From: Iodobacter sp. BJB302
GTDB lineage: Bacteria > Pseudomonadota > Gammaproteobacteria > Burkholderiales > Chitinibacteraceae
Direction: 5' to 3'
DNA: 64,000 nt
Assembly: GCF_002735645.1 (NCBI RefSeq)
Contig: NZ_PDZG01000012.1
Location: 1 to 64,000, forward strand
Both the position numbers and the translations under genes were made by a program. The notes under the pieces are model-generated. The model ran no database searches and was not told the DNA's origin. It worked only from the letters and a program-made list of their open reading frames with translations. Positions 50,628-61,046 of this stretch are shown here, piece after piece; the first letter of the stretch is position 1, and each line of letters starts with the position of its first letter.

Positions 50628-53309
50628 TTAATCTTCCCCGAATAATGTTTTCCAGAGCAGGCGTACGGCGGCCAGCTGAGGCTGAATAGGGGCCAGCATT
50701 TTGCTTGTAAGCTGGGTGCCATTCAGGCGGCTGCTGTGCTGCAGGCGGCGTAATTCCCGATAGCCATCTGCGGCAAGCTGAGCGGCTTCTAGTGGAATTA
50801 ATCCCTGCCGGGCCGCGGTGGTCAGCAGTGCGATATTGCCGCTGTTTAAGCAAAATTCCTGATGCGCACTGGCGTGAGCAAGAATCAGGTATTGCATAAT
50901 AAACTCGATATCAACAATCCCGCCACGCACATGTTTTACATCTTCCGCATGCGCCGGATGCGTTTCCAGCATGCGCTCCCGCATGGTTTTTACTTCACTG
51001 CGCAGCTTGGCTAAATCACGGGGCGTGCGCAAAATATCTTCGCGTATGGCTTCAAAAGCATTGCCTACAATACGATCCCCGGCGCAATAGCGGGCGCGGG
51101 TCAGCGCCTGGTGTTCCCACACCCAGGCCGATTCGCGCTGATACTGTGCAAATGCGCCAATGCTGGAAACCAGCAGGCCCGATGTGCCATTGGGGCGCAG
51201 GCGTAAATCAATATCGTAAAGATGCCCGGCGGGGGTCAGCGCGGTCAGCCAGTTCACCACGCGTTTGGCGTATTTGGCATAGACTTCGGGCGCGTTGGGG
51301 TGATCGTCATCAAAGAGGTAAACGATGTCCAGATCCGAGGCAAAACCCAGCTCTTTGCCGCCCAGCTTGCCGTAGCCAATGACCGCAAACTGCGGATGAC
51401 TGCGGTGCTTGTTCGGCAGCTCTTGCCAGACTTGCTCAAGCGTTACGGTGAGCATTAAATCGGCCAGATCAGATAAATGATCTGATACCGTTTCTAAAAC
51501 CAGTAAACCGTCTAAATCCTGACACACCAGTCTGAATACCTGCGCATGCTGAAAATGGCGCAGGCAATCCATTTTGGCTTCGGTGTCATCGTCTAAATCT
51601 TTTAACTCCTGGCGTAAAATTTTGCCCAGTTTTGGCCAGTCTGGTTGCTCTTCAAGTAAGCGGAAATCAAGCAGCTCATCCAGCAAAATAGGATGGCGGG
51701 TCAGATACTGCGAAACCCATGGGCTGGCACTATAAAGGCTGGCAAGCCGCTTGAGTGTGCGCGGGTGCTCGGCCAGCAGGGCGAGGTAGGATTCGCGGCG
51801 GCTGATGGCTTCGAGTAAATCGAGAATACGGGTGAATGTAGCGTCAGGATTATGAAAACTGGCGGCTACTTCAATTAAAGGCGGCAGAATGCTGTCGATG
51901 CGTTTTCGGCAGCGGTCTGGCATTTGCTGATAGCGGCTGCTGCTTTGCATGGCGGCAAGCCGGCGGTTGATTTCAGCCGGGTTTTCAAAGCCCAGTGAGG
52001 CCAGATCGGTGCTGTCGCCATCCTGTGCGCTAAGCCAGATGGCGGCTTGCGGATGGGCTTCGCCCTCGTCCGGGGGCAAAACAAATACATGCTCGAAATG
52101 CTGGTTGACGCGGCTGCGGTAAAGGGTGAGCTGCTCTCTGAATTGCTCCCACTGTGCAAACTCCATACTGTGCGCGACGCGGGCCTGATCATCAGTATTT
52201 AAAGGCAACATCTGGGTTTGTGCATCGTCCAGATACATTAAGCGGTGTTCGGTATTACGTAAGAAGCGGTAAGCTTCCTGCAGCTCCGCTACGGCGGCGT
52301 GGGTGAGTATGCCCTGCTGAGCCAGCTCATCCAGGATGGCTTGCGTTGGGCGCAGCTGTAAAATTTTATTGCGCCCGCCCCGGATTAGCTGAAAAACCTG
52401 GCCGATAAATTCGATTTCACGAATCCCGCCCGGCCCCAGCTTAATATTGTCGATTTTGTCTTTGCGGGCTACTTCACGGCGGATCTGGCTGTGCAGCTCA
52501 CGCATGGAGTGATACGCGCCATAATCCAGATATTTGCGGTAAACAAAAGGCGTCACCATCTGCATCAGCCCGGCTTCATCGCCTGAGAGTGCGCGGGCTT
52601 TGATCCACGCATAGCGCTCCCACTCGCGGCCCTGGGTGAGTAAATAGCTTTCTAATGCAGCAAAACTGCAGGCCAGCGGGCCCACGTCACCAAAAGGGCG
52701 CAGCCGCATATCCACTCTGAATACAAAGCCATCTTCGGTGATTTCGCCGATCAGATTAATCAGGCGTTTGCCAATCAGGGCAAAGTATTCAGAGTTGCTG
52801 ATTTTGCGCGGCCCGGTGGTCTGGCCGTCTTCGGGGAAAATAAAAATCAGATCGATATCCGATGAGACATTCAGCTCGCGCCCGCCTAATTTGCCCATGC
52901 CCACAATGATGAGCTCCTGAACCTGCCCGGATTCCTCGCCTGTCGGCTGGCCATAACGTGCGTCGGGCTGCGATACCCATGCCAAAGCGGTGGCCAGTGT
53001 GACTTCGGCTAAATCACTGATGGTGTGCATCACTTCGGTCAGATCAGACAGCCCGGCCAGCTCTCTGCTGATCAGTCTGGCCATGACGGCCTGGCGTAAG
53101 CGGCGTAAGCGTTGTTTTAAAGCCTGATCATCCATGCCGGACAGCTGGCGGAGCTGCTCTTCCATCATCAGCCGGGTGTAAGGCTGGGCAAGTTGCACGG
53201 CTGTTTCTTCGGCCAGATGGGGGTGGCGGAGCAGCAGTTGCTGCAGGTATCGGCTGTGCGCTAAGGCCGGGGCAAGTAAGGATTTAGAACTTTGCGTCAG
53301 ATCAGTCAT
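50628..53309 (-). CDS. glnE: Bifunctional glutamine synthetase adenylyltransferase/deadenylase
   Basis: An 893-residue GlnE that adds and removes AMP on glutamine synthetase in response to nitrogen. Two nucleotidyltransferase domains are visible: MGKLGGRELNVSSDIDLIFIFPED around residues 135-160 and YGKLGGKELGFASDLDIVYLFDDD around residues 640-665, each followed by a helical PII-uridylyltransferase-like domain (IKLGPGGIREIEFIGQ and KHVRGGIVDIEFIMQY). Both active sites look intact. ATG at 53309 is chosen from MTDLTQS; longer frames reach 53339. Confidence 0.95.
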   Translation of the reverse strand: MTDLTQSSKSLLAPALAHSRYLQQLLLRHPHLAEETAVQLAQPYTRLMMEEQLRQLSGMDDQALKQRLRRLRQAVMARLISRELAGLSDLTEVMHTISDLAEVTLATALAWVSQPDARYGQPTGEESGQVQELIIVGMGKLGGRELNVSSDIDLIFIFPEDGQTTGPRKISNSEYFALIGKRLINLIGEITEDGFVFRVDMRLRPFGDVGPLACSFAALESYLLTQGREWERYAWIKARALSGDEAGLMQMVTPFVYRKYLDYGAYHSMRELHSQIRREVARKDKIDNIKLGPGGIREIEFIGQVFQLIRGGRNKILQLRPTQAILDELAQQGILTHAAVAELQEAYRFLRNTEHRLMYLDDAQTQMLPLNTDDQARVAHSMEFAQWEQFREQLTLYRSRVNQHFEHVFVLPPDEGEAHPQAAIWLSAQDGDSTDLASLGFENPAEINRRLAAMQSSSRYQQMPDRCRKRIDSILPPLIEVAASFHNPDATFTRILDLLEAISRRESYLALLAEHPRTLKRLASLYSASPWVSQYLTRHPILLDELLDFRLLEEQPDWPKLGKILRQELKDLDDDTEAKMDCLRHFQHAQVFRLVCQDLDGLLVLETVSDHLSDLADLMLTVTLEQVWQELPNKHRSHPQFAVIGYGKLGGKELGFASDLDIVYLFDDDHPNAPEVYAKYAKRVVNWLTALTPAGHLYDIDLRLRPNGTSGLLVSSIGAFAQYQRESAWVWEHQALTRARYCAGDRIVGNAFEAIREDILRTPRDLAKLRSEVKTMRERMLETHPAHAEDVKHVRGGIVDIEFIMQYLILAHASAHQEFCLNSGNIALLTTAARQGLIPLEAAQLAADGYRELRRLQHSSRLNGTQLTSKMLAPIQPQLAAVRLLWKTLFGED

Positions 53310-53475
53310 CGGTGGAGGCTCAAAAACGGTTAAAATCAAGTATCCCCTAACCTAGGGCGCTGTTTGACACTCAGCTGCAGCCGATCGTGATGCTTCTCCA
53401 GCGATTGGCTTTGCTCAAGTGTCAGCAAAGCCTAACACAGCACTGCCTGATTTTGGCATGTCCGAGCCGCACTGA
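53310..53475. other. Divergent promoter region of glnE and yhdP
   Basis: About 165 bp between divergent genes. No operator recognised. Confidence 0.4.
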
Positions 53476-56400
53476 ATGCCTGTTTTTTCTAAGCTACTGC
53501 AACGTTTTTCTTTATTTTTTCGCTGGCATTACCGCGCTTTACTGCGGGTGCTGGCGGGTGTCGGCCTGGTTTTTTGCTCTGTGGTGCTGGCCTGGCAGTT
53601 TTATGTGCTGCCCCGCCTTGATGAATACCGGCCATGGCTGGTGCAAAAGCTGGTTGATGCCACCGGCAGCCAGATTGAAATGGGGCGTTTGTCCGGCGGC
53701 TGGCGGGGCATTCATCCTTATATCCGCGTTGATCATTTTAAAGTGTCCGGTGCCGGGCTGGCCGGTCTGCAGCTCACGTCGGCTGATGCTGATTTATCGT
53801 GGTGGACGTTGCTGCGCGGCGAGCTGTTGTTTAGCCGCTTAGCTACTGTTGCCCCTCATTTAAATCTGCGCCGTGATCAGGCCGGGCAGTGGTTTGTGGC
53901 GGGTTTTCCGCTAAAAACGGGTGCGGGCAAAAATGAAAACCGGTTTATGAACTGGCTGCTGGCGCAGGGCGAGCTCAAAATCAGTGATGGCAAATTAAAC
54001 TACCTGGATGAGCAAAGCCACACAGGCGAGCAGGTCTTTTCTCATTTTGATCTGGATATCAAACAGCGTTTTGGCAGCCATCGTTTTGAGCTTTCTGTCT
54101 TGCCGCCTAAAGTGGTATCCGATGCTGTTTCCTTATCAGGAAACTGGCGTGGTCAGGATGTGGGCGAGCTGCGGAGCTGGTCCGGGCTGCTGACAATGGA
54201 TATGCCCCGTGTGGATTTGCAACAACTGGCGCAAAGATTGCCCCGTGAGGCGCAATGGTTTACTCAGGCGGAAGGCGATGGCGGGCTGAGGGGTAGCGTG
54301 CATTTTGCCAGGGGCAAGTTTGAAAAAATAGATGCCAAATTAAAACTAAACAATTTAGTGCTGGCTTGGCCTGATGCCCCGCAGGCTTTGTTTTTGCCTG
54401 CTTTTGAAGGGGGCTTTGTCTGGCAGGATGATCAGGAGCAGCAGTCTTTACGTTTAAAAGCGGCCCATATGGCCACGGCCAGTGGTGATCTTTGCCAAAA
54501 CTGCCGCTTCGATTACCAGCGCGATCGTTCAGACAAGCACAGCCTGGCGCTGCAGTCTTTAAGTTTGAACGGCCTAGGTGCCCTTTCTGCATGGCTACCG
54601 GCAGCGTATCAGGATGCGGGAATGAAGGGCCGGATTGATCAGCTGACGCTTAACTGGCAAGGGCTATGGCAAAAAGCAAAAATATATAGTGCTGAAATAG
54701 ATGCCAAAGCGCTCGAGCTGGCTCTGCCGCAACAGGGGCTGCCATTATTAGGGCGCTTTGATTTAAAAGCCAGGCTGGATCAGAACTCTGGCAAGGCCAC
54801 AATAGCCAGCCGTGATTTATCACTGACTATGCCCTCGCAATTTGTTGAGCCGCTGCATTTTGACCGCTCAAGTTTTACTCTGGCATGGCAGCGGGCGGCA
54901 GGAGGGTGGAAGCTGGATGTGCCACAGGCTGAGCTGGCCAATGCAGACACAAATTTACGCGCCAGTGCGCAATATATCTGGCCCGGTAAGGGGCTGGGAA
55001 ATCTGAATTTAAAAGGCGATATTCGCGAGCTGCAAGCCAAACGTGCTTACTTGTATTTGCCCCGCGCCGCAGGCGATGAAACGCTGGTATGGCTGAAAAC
55101 ATCCTTGCTTAGCGGTAAAGCCGTTAATGGACGGGCCGAATTACGTGGCAATTTAGAAAACTTTCCTTTCCGCAATCCTAAAGATGGCGTGTTCAGAATC
55201 ACGGCAGATGCCAAAGATGTGGTCTTGTCTTATGCCGATGACTGGCCTGCGATTGAGCATATCGATGCGTTTCTTGATTTTCATGGCGCGGCGATGGATA
55301 TCAGGGCCAGCAAGGGCAAAATCTTTGCGGTGAATTTGCGGGATGTGGCGGTATCGATTCCTGAGATGGATACGCTGTCTCCTATGCTGAATGTCAGAGG
55401 CAAGGCGCAGGGGGCAACTCTGGAGTTTTTACGTTTTGTACACCAAAGCCCGGTTAAGCAGAGCACCGAAGGCTTTATTGATGATCTGAAAGCGGAAGGA
55501 GATGGCGAGCTGAGCTTGCAATTAGCCCTGCCACTGGAAAACACCGATGCCAGCAAGATTCTGGGTGAGTACCGCTTTTCGGGAAATAAACTCGATTTTG
55601 GCGGGGCGGTTCCGCTTCTGACTAAAGCCGATGGAAAGATTGGCTTTACTGAGCAGTCGCTGACCATTAAAGACGCAAAAGCCCAAGCCCTGGGGGGAGG
55701 GGTGAAGCTTTCCGGCGCAAGCAATGCCCAGGGCGCATTGCTGCTGAATATGGCCGGGCAGGCTGATATTCAGGACGTGGCCGATCGCTATGGTGTGCCG
55801 TTTAAACAACGCCTGCACGGAAAAGTGCCTTATCAGGCCAGTTTAAGCACGGGGCAGGCTCAGTACGCACTAAGCATTCAATCGCCATTGCAGGGTTTAA
55901 GTGTGGATTTGCCAGCGCCTCTGGCTAAAAACGGCGGGGATAGCCGGCCGCTGCGCCTGCGTTTAAGCGGCAATGCCAATGATCCAACTTTGCTCGAGTT
56001 TGCTTACGACAGAAGCTTGCAAGGGCAATTATCCTTAGGCAATAAGCTGCAGGGGCAAATTATGCTGGGCTCGGGGGCCTTACCCGCCATGCCTAAAGCA
56101 GGCATTCATATCAGTGGCGGCTTGCCAGAATTAAATGTGCAAAGCTGGCTGGCGCTGACTGATGAGCTGATCGGCGATCAGACGGGCAGCCGCCCGGGGC
56201 CTTTGAGTGTGGATTTACGTTTTGGCCGTGTATTGAGCTGGGGCAGGCGCCTGATCGATGTGCGGATTAAGGCTCAGGAGCAAAATGAATCGCTCTGGAA
56301 GGGCAGTATTGAGAGCCAGGAGCTGGCCGGTACTTTTGACTGGAACGGCCACGAAAAAGGCAAGCTCAGCAGCCGCTTAAGCAAGCTGTGGCTGCCTTTT

Positions 56401-57264
56401 CAAACTTATGGTGCGGTGCAGCTGGCATCGCCATTGCAACAATTGCCTGCGCTTGATTTGCAAGTGAATGATTTTCGCTATAAAAATTTACAGCTGGGCA
56501 AGCTGGAAGTCGATGCGGTGCAGCAGGGTGAAAACTGGCGTTTAAGCGGCGTGAATATCAGCAACCCCGATGGCAAGCTGAATATGAGCGGCGTTTGGGA
56601 TAAATCGCCGGGCAGAATCAGCGGTAATTTTGCGATTGAAACTGAAAACCTCGGTAAATTGCTGACCCGTCTTGGTGTGCCGGACACCATGCGCCGTGCT
56701 CCCGCAAAGCTCAGTGGCGATGTGGCATGGGATGGCGAGCTATTCCCGCCTGATCTGTCAACCCTGCAAGGTAAATTGCGCGTGGATGTGGAGGCAGGGC
56801 AGTTTGCTAAGGTTGATCCGGGCGTAGGACGCTTATTGTCGATTCTCAGTCTGCAATCCCTGGCCCGCCGCGTGCAGCTTGATTTCAGAGATGTATTTTC
56901 TGAAGGCTTTGAATTTGATTCAATCCGTGGGGACAGCGTGATCGACCGGGGCGTGGCACGCACCGATAATCTGGTGATTGCCGGCCCCGCCGCGCAGGTT
57001 TTATTCAGGGGCGACGCTAATTTTATGGCGGCCACACAAAATTTACGCGTACGGATTGTGCCGGTGATCGGCGACAGTGTGGCGGTGGCTACCACAATTA
57101 TTAATCCTGTGATTGGCGTGGCTACCTTTTTATTGCAGCGTGTCTTAAAAGATCCGCTTGGTCAGCTGGTGGCTTACGAATACGACATCACAGGCAGTAT
57201 GCTGGACCCGCAAATTAAAAGTGTAAGCAGCCCCATGTCACGCATGCCCTTTAATAGAAAATAA
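53476..57264 (+). CDS. yhdP: YhdP family AsmA-like lipid-transport/envelope protein
   Basis: A 1262-residue giant protein of the TIGR02099/YhdP family. One N-terminal transmembrane helix (RALLRVLAGVGLVFCSVVLAWQFYVL) anchors a long periplasmic chain of beta-groove repeats. The C-terminal AsmA-like domain contains GDVAWDGELFPPDLSTLQGKLRVDVEAGQFAKVDPGVGRLLSILSLQSLARR, the family signature. YhdP with TamB and YdbH shuttles phospholipids to the outer membrane in E. coli. The next gene is the nitrilase (17 bp), a conserved pair. Confidence 0.93.
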   Translation: MPVFSKLLQRFSLFFRWHYRALLRVLAGVGLVFCSVVLAWQFYVLPRLDEYRPWLVQKLVDATGSQIEMGRLSGGWRGIHPYIRVDHFKVSGAGLAGLQLTSADADLSWWTLLRGELLFSRLATVAPHLNLRRDQAGQWFVAGFPLKTGAGKNENRFMNWLLAQGELKISDGKLNYLDEQSHTGEQVFSHFDLDIKQRFGSHRFELSVLPPKVVSDAVSLSGNWRGQDVGELRSWSGLLTMDMPRVDLQQLAQRLPREAQWFTQAEGDGGLRGSVHFARGKFEKIDAKLKLNNLVLAWPDAPQALFLPAFEGGFVWQDDQEQQSLRLKAAHMATASGDLCQNCRFDYQRDRSDKHSLALQSLSLNGLGALSAWLPAAYQDAGMKGRIDQLTLNWQGLWQKAKIYSAEIDAKALELALPQQGLPLLGRFDLKARLDQNSGKATIASRDLSLTMPSQFVEPLHFDRSSFTLAWQRAAGGWKLDVPQAELANADTNLRASAQYIWPGKGLGNLNLKGDIRELQAKRAYLYLPRAAGDETLVWLKTSLLSGKAVNGRAELRGNLENFPFRNPKDGVFRITADAKDVVLSYADDWPAIEHIDAFLDFHGAAMDIRASKGKIFAVNLRDVAVSIPEMDTLSPMLNVRGKAQGATLEFLRFVHQSPVKQSTEGFIDDLKAEGDGELSLQLALPLENTDASKILGEYRFSGNKLDFGGAVPLLTKADGKIGFTEQSLTIKDAKAQALGGGVKLSGASNAQGALLLNMAGQADIQDVADRYGVPFKQRLHGKVPYQASLSTGQAQYALSIQSPLQGLSVDLPAPLAKNGGDSRPLRLRLSGNANDPTLLEFAYDRSLQGQLSLGNKLQGQIMLGSGALPAMPKAGIHISGGLPELNVQSWLALTDELIGDQTGSRPGPLSVDLRFGRVLSWGRRLIDVRIKAQEQNESLWKGSIESQELAGTFDWNGHEKGKLSSRLSKLWLPFQTYGAVQLASPLQQLPALDLQVNDFRYKNLQLGKLEVDAVQQGENWRLSGVNISNPDGKLNMSGVWDKSPGRISGNFAIETENLGKLLTRLGVPDTMRRAPAKLSGDVAWDGELFPPDLSTLQGKLRVDVEAGQFAKVDPGVGRLLSILSLQSLARRVQLDFRDVFSEGFEFDSIRGDSVIDRGVARTDNLVIAGPAAQVLFRGDANFMAATQNLRVRIVPVIGDSVAVATTIINPVIGVATFLLQRVLKDPLGQLVAYEYDITGSMLDPQIKSVSSPMSRMPFNRK

Positions 57265-57281
57265 AAATTGAGCGTGGAAAA

Positions 57282-58085
57282 ATGAATACTTTACTTGCCG
57301 CAGCCATTCAAATGGTGTCAGGGCCTGACGTGGCGGCTAACTTAGCCAGTGCAGCGCGTTTGATTAAAAATGCTGCAAATGCCGGTGCTCAGCTGATCGT
57401 CCTGCCCGAATATTTTGCGATTATGGGCAATAAAGATAGGGATAAAGTGGCGGTTAAAGAAGCATTTGGAAACGGGCCAATTCAAAGTTTTTTAGCCGCG
57501 GCTGCCAAAGAATATGGCGTGTGGCTGGTGGGTGGCACCGTGCCCCTGACTTGTGCTGATGCAAGCCGTGTTAATAATAGCTGCCTTGTGTATTCACCGG
57601 CAGGCGAGTGCGTGGCGCGCTACGACAAAATGCATTTATTTGGTTTTGATAACGGCACGGAGTGTTTTCGCGAGGCCGATACGATTTTAGCGGGGCAGCA
57701 GCCGGTGGCTTTTGATACGCCCTTTGGCCGTATCGGCTTATCGGTTTGCTACGATTTGCGTTTCCCTGAATTTTTCCGTGCCATGTTGCCGGTTGATTTT
57801 ATCATTCTGCCTGCTGCGTTTACCCAAACCACGGGCGAGGCGCATTGGGAAGTATTGCTGCGTGCCCGTGCCATCGAAAACCAGTGTTATGTGATTGCAT
57901 CAGGGCAAGGTGGCGAGCACTCCACCGGCCGTCATACCTTTGGCCACAGCATGCTGATCGACCCTTGGGGCAAAGTACTAGCCTGCCAGGCCAGCGGCGA
58001 AGGCGTGGTGATGGCCGAATTAAAAGCCAGCCAGATGGACAGAGTAAGGCGCATCCTGCCCGCCTTAACGCATCGCTTACTTTGA
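57282..58085 (+). CDS. Carbon-nitrogen hydrolase (Nit1/omega-amidase-like)
   Basis: A 267-residue nitrilase-superfamily amidase. The catalytic triad is Glu43 (LPEYF), Lys116 (DKMHLFGFD) and Cys156 (SVCYDLRFPEFFRA). The pattern and its position after yhdP match bacterial Nit proteins that destroy deaminated glutathione or omega-amides. Located 17 bp after yhdP and before tldD, as in other betaproteobacteria. Confidence 0.93.
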   Translation: MNTLLAAAIQMVSGPDVAANLASAARLIKNAANAGAQLIVLPEYFAIMGNKDRDKVAVKEAFGNGPIQSFLAAAAKEYGVWLVGGTVPLTCADASRVNNSCLVYSPAGECVARYDKMHLFGFDNGTECFREADTILAGQQPVAFDTPFGRIGLSVCYDLRFPEFFRAMLPVDFIILPAAFTQTTGEAHWEVLLRARAIENQCYVIASGQGGEHSTGRHTFGHSMLIDPWGKVLACQASGEGVVMAELKASQMDRVRRILPALTHRLL

Positions 58086-58095
58086 CGTTTTTTCT

Positions 58096-58191
58096 AAACC
58101 TTGAACCACAGAGTAAAACGAGGACACAGAGTGCCACAGAGAAAACCACTCAATCATTGCTTTTCTCTGTGCGCTCTGTGGTTCAAGGTTT
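58096..58191. repeat. Dispersed palindromic repeat family 2, copy 2
   Basis: AAACCTTGAACCACAGAG at 58096-58113 is the exact reverse complement of 58174-58191, an 18-bp perfect stem. The inner part repeats CACAGAG words (GAGGACACAGAGTGCCACAG) and TTCTCTGTG. It lies between the nitrilase and tldD genes. Confidence 0.85.
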
Positions 58192-58328
58192 AAAGCCGGT
58201 TGCCCACCCTGAAATGGCTAATGGGTTCTGCAGACCTTTTGGCTTCAGGGGGATTTCTCGCCTTCCCTGCGCCTTAAAGATAGTGTGTAATACCTTTCAA
58301 TCATCTGATTCACTCAAGCGACAAAACA

Positions 58329-59768
58329 ATGACTCACTTAGAAACTGCCCGCCAAACGTTGCTGACGCCTTTTAATCTGGACGATGCCAAGCTCGATCAG
58401 GTGTTTGGGCAGATGCTGACGCATGATATTGATTACGCTGATTTGTATTTTCAATACAGCCGCAGCGAAGCATGGAGTCTGGACGAAGGCATTGTGAAGT
58501 CAGGCAGCTTTAATATTGATACCGGTGTCGGCGTTCGTGCTGTATCGGGTGAGAAAACCGCATTTGCGTATTCTGATGACATCAGCCTGAATGCGCTGAC
58601 CCAGGCCGCAGCCGCTACGCGGGCGATTGGCCGGCAGGGCGGGCAAAACACCGTGGCATTAGGCCGGGACATTGTGGGGCACTCGCTTTATCAGCCGGTT
58701 GATCCGCTGGCCAGCCTGGATGAGCTGGCTAAAGTGGCGCTGCTGGAAAAACTAGAGCGCACCGCCCGCAGCCTAGATAAGCGTGTGGTGCAAGTGATGG
58801 CCAGCCTCGCTTCTGAGTTTGAAGTGGTTTACGTAGCGCGCCACGATGGCCATCGTGCTGCCGATGTACGCCCGCTCTGCCGCTTGTCTATCCAGGTGAT
58901 TGTGGAAGAAAACGGCTTGCGTGAGCAGGGCAGTGCAGGCGGTGGTGGCCGCTTTGCCTATGGCTATTTTGATGATGCCGTGGTGCTGGATTACGCGAAA
59001 AAAGCGGTCGATCAAGCCGTGCTGAATTTACACGCCCGCCCGGCACCTGCCGGTGAAATGACCGTGGTGCTGGGTTCCGGCTGGCCGGGCATTTTATTGC
59101 ACGAAGCGATTGGTCATGGTTTGGAAGGTGATTTCAACCGCAAAGGCTCTTCCGCATTCAGCGGCAAGATTGGCCAGCAGGTTGCCGCTAAGGGCGTGAC
59201 TGTGGTGGATGACGGCACGATCGCCGATCGCCGTGGCTCACTCAATATTGACGATGAAGGCAATCCAACTCAGCGCACAGTACTGATCGAAGACGGTATT
59301 TTAAAAGGTTATCTGCAAGACAGCCTGAATGCCCGCCTGATGAATATGCCGCTGACCGGCAATGGCCGCCGCGAAAGCTTTGCCCATCTGCCTATGCCGC
59401 GCATGACCAATACCCTGATGCTGGGTGGCAGTGCGGAGCCTGAAGAAATCATCGGCTCTATCAAGCGCGGCCTGTACGCGGCTAACTTTGGTGGGGGTCA
59501 GGTGGATATCACCAGCGGCAAGTTTGTATTCTCCGCCGCCGAAGCATGGTGGGTTGAGGATGGCAAACTGATGTATCCAGTAAAAGGCGCAACCCTGATC
59601 GGCAACGGCCCAGATGTATTAACGCGTGTTTCGATGATCGGCAACGATATGCAGCTCGACCCTGGTGTGGGCACCTGTGGCAAAGAAGGCCAGAGCGTAC
59701 CGGTTGGCGTAGGGCAACCTACCTTACGTATTGATGGTGGTTTGACAGTGGGCGGCACGGGTGGCTGA
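58329..59768 (+). CDS. tldD: Metalloprotease TldD
   Basis: A 479-residue TldD subunit. The zinc motif HEAIGH is at 258-263 in [13 protein letters not shown], with downstream VRVS-like segments [25 protein letters not shown] and [30 protein letters not shown]-like ending. With TldE/PmbA it degrades unfolded small peptides and matures some ribosomal peptides. No pmbA is in the window. Full length for the family. Confidence 0.95.
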   Translation: [479 protein letters not shown]

Positions 59769-59822
59769 TATATTTTTTAAGATCAGTACACCGCAGTGAT
59801 AATTAGCTTCTGGTCAAAACTC

Positions 59823-59928
59823 AAATCTTGAAACACAGAGGGCACGGAGTTTCATGGAGAAAACATTGTTTCTCTGTGTTTTTCTCCGTGGCCCTCCGTG
59901 TTCTCCCTTTCCTCCGTGGTTTAAGGTG
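59823..59928. repeat. Dispersed palindromic repeat family 2, copy 3
   Basis: CTTGAAACACAGAGGGCACG, GAGTTTCATGGAGAAAAC, then the inverted TTTCTCTGTGTTTTTCTCCG and CCTCCGTGTTCTCCC, ending TGGTTTAAGG. Two arms are partly complementary. It lies after tldD. Confidence 0.75.
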
Positions 59929-59978
59929 TGGGTTTTATGCCGGGCAGCACTCCCCTTGTTTTAAAGAGAGATATAAAG

Positions 59979-61046
59979 ATGGTGCATTTTCAGCAGATTG
60001 CGCTGAGTAATGGTTTGTTTTTGGGTGAAATTCTATTGGCCTCCAGCAGGCTGAATGCGCAAAGCTTGCCTATGGTTTTGAAGATCCGTGAGCAGATTGA
60101 AGCTTGGCGGCATGATTCATCGCTAGTGGCGGTACTGGTACGCGGCGAGGGCGAGCGGGCTTTTTGTGCGGGCGGCGATATTCGTGCGCTTTACCACGCC
60201 ATGAGTCAGCCTGAATTTTTACATGAAGGCGATGATTTTTTCCGTCATGAATATGATCTCTGCCGGGAATTACACCGTTATCCAAAGCCCGTGATCGCCT
60301 GGGGGAACGGCATTGTCATGGGCGGCGGCTGGGGGATTTTTGCAGCGTCCAGCCATCGTATCGTGACTGAATCTAGTGTGTTAGCTATGCCTGAAGTCAG
60401 TATTGGCCTGTTTCCCGATGTGGGTGCCAGTTTTTGGCTGCAACAGTTAGAAGGCTGGTTGGGGCGCTTATTGGCGCTAACAGGCAGCCGCCTGAATGCG
60501 GCAGATGCTTTGGCCTTTGGCGCGGCAGAGTTTGCTTTGCCATCATGCTCTTTTGCTGACTTGATCGTCACTTTGCAAGCCTTACCTTGGAGTGGAGTGG
60601 GTGAGCGTGATGCAGAGCTGGCTTCCGGGGCGCTTGCGGCGCTGTCAGCGGCCTGGCCTTGCCCCTTGCCTGAATCGGTATGGCTACCCCTGGCGGACGA
60701 AGTGGCCGCAATCTGTGAGGGGGATGATTTGCTGGCTATTTGCGGGCGGATTCAAAATTACCAAGGTGATGCAGCCGCTTTACATCAGGCCGCTGCACTG
60801 CAGGCAGCAGGATCACCCACTTCAATTTACTTGACTTGGGAAATGGCGCAGCGGGCACAAGCGCTTTCTTACGATGAAGTGGTGGAAATGGAGTGGATAG
60901 GTGCAAGAAATTGTTTGCGGCATGGTGATTTTCATGAAGGGGTGCGTGCTAAACTTATCGACAGGGATGATCAGCCGCAATGGTCACCAAAAGCACTTAC
61001 CCTAGTAAAAGTTGCAGATATTGAATCTTTCTTTCAATCTTCTTGA
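59979..61046 (+). CDS. Enoyl-CoA hydratase/isomerase family protein (3-hydroxyisobutyryl-CoA hydrolase-like)
   Basis: A 355-residue crotonase-fold protein. Motifs include GEGERAFCAGGDIRALYH near residue 52-68, KPVIAWGNGIVMGGGWGIFAASSHRIVTE and MPEVSIGLFPDVGASFWL, where the Glu and Asp match 3-hydroxyisobutyryl-CoA hydrolases of valine breakdown. The additional C-terminal domain and length fit that group rather than ordinary hydratases. ATG at 59979 follows AAAGAGAG. Confidence 0.85.
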   Translation: MVHFQQIALSNGLFLGEILLASSRLNAQSLPMVLKIREQIEAWRHDSSLVAVLVRGEGERAFCAGGDIRALYHAMSQPEFLHEGDDFFRHEYDLCRELHRYPKPVIAWGNGIVMGGGWGIFAASSHRIVTESSVLAMPEVSIGLFPDVGASFWLQQLEGWLGRLLALTGSRLNAADALAFGAAEFALPSCSFADLIVTLQALPWSGVGERDAELASGALAALSAAWPCPLPESVWLPLADEVAAICEGDDLLAICGRIQNYQGDAAALHQAAALQAAGSPTSIYLTWEMAQRAQALSYDEVVEMEWIGARNCLRHGDFHEGVRAKLIDRDDQPQWSPKALTLVKVADIESFFQSS

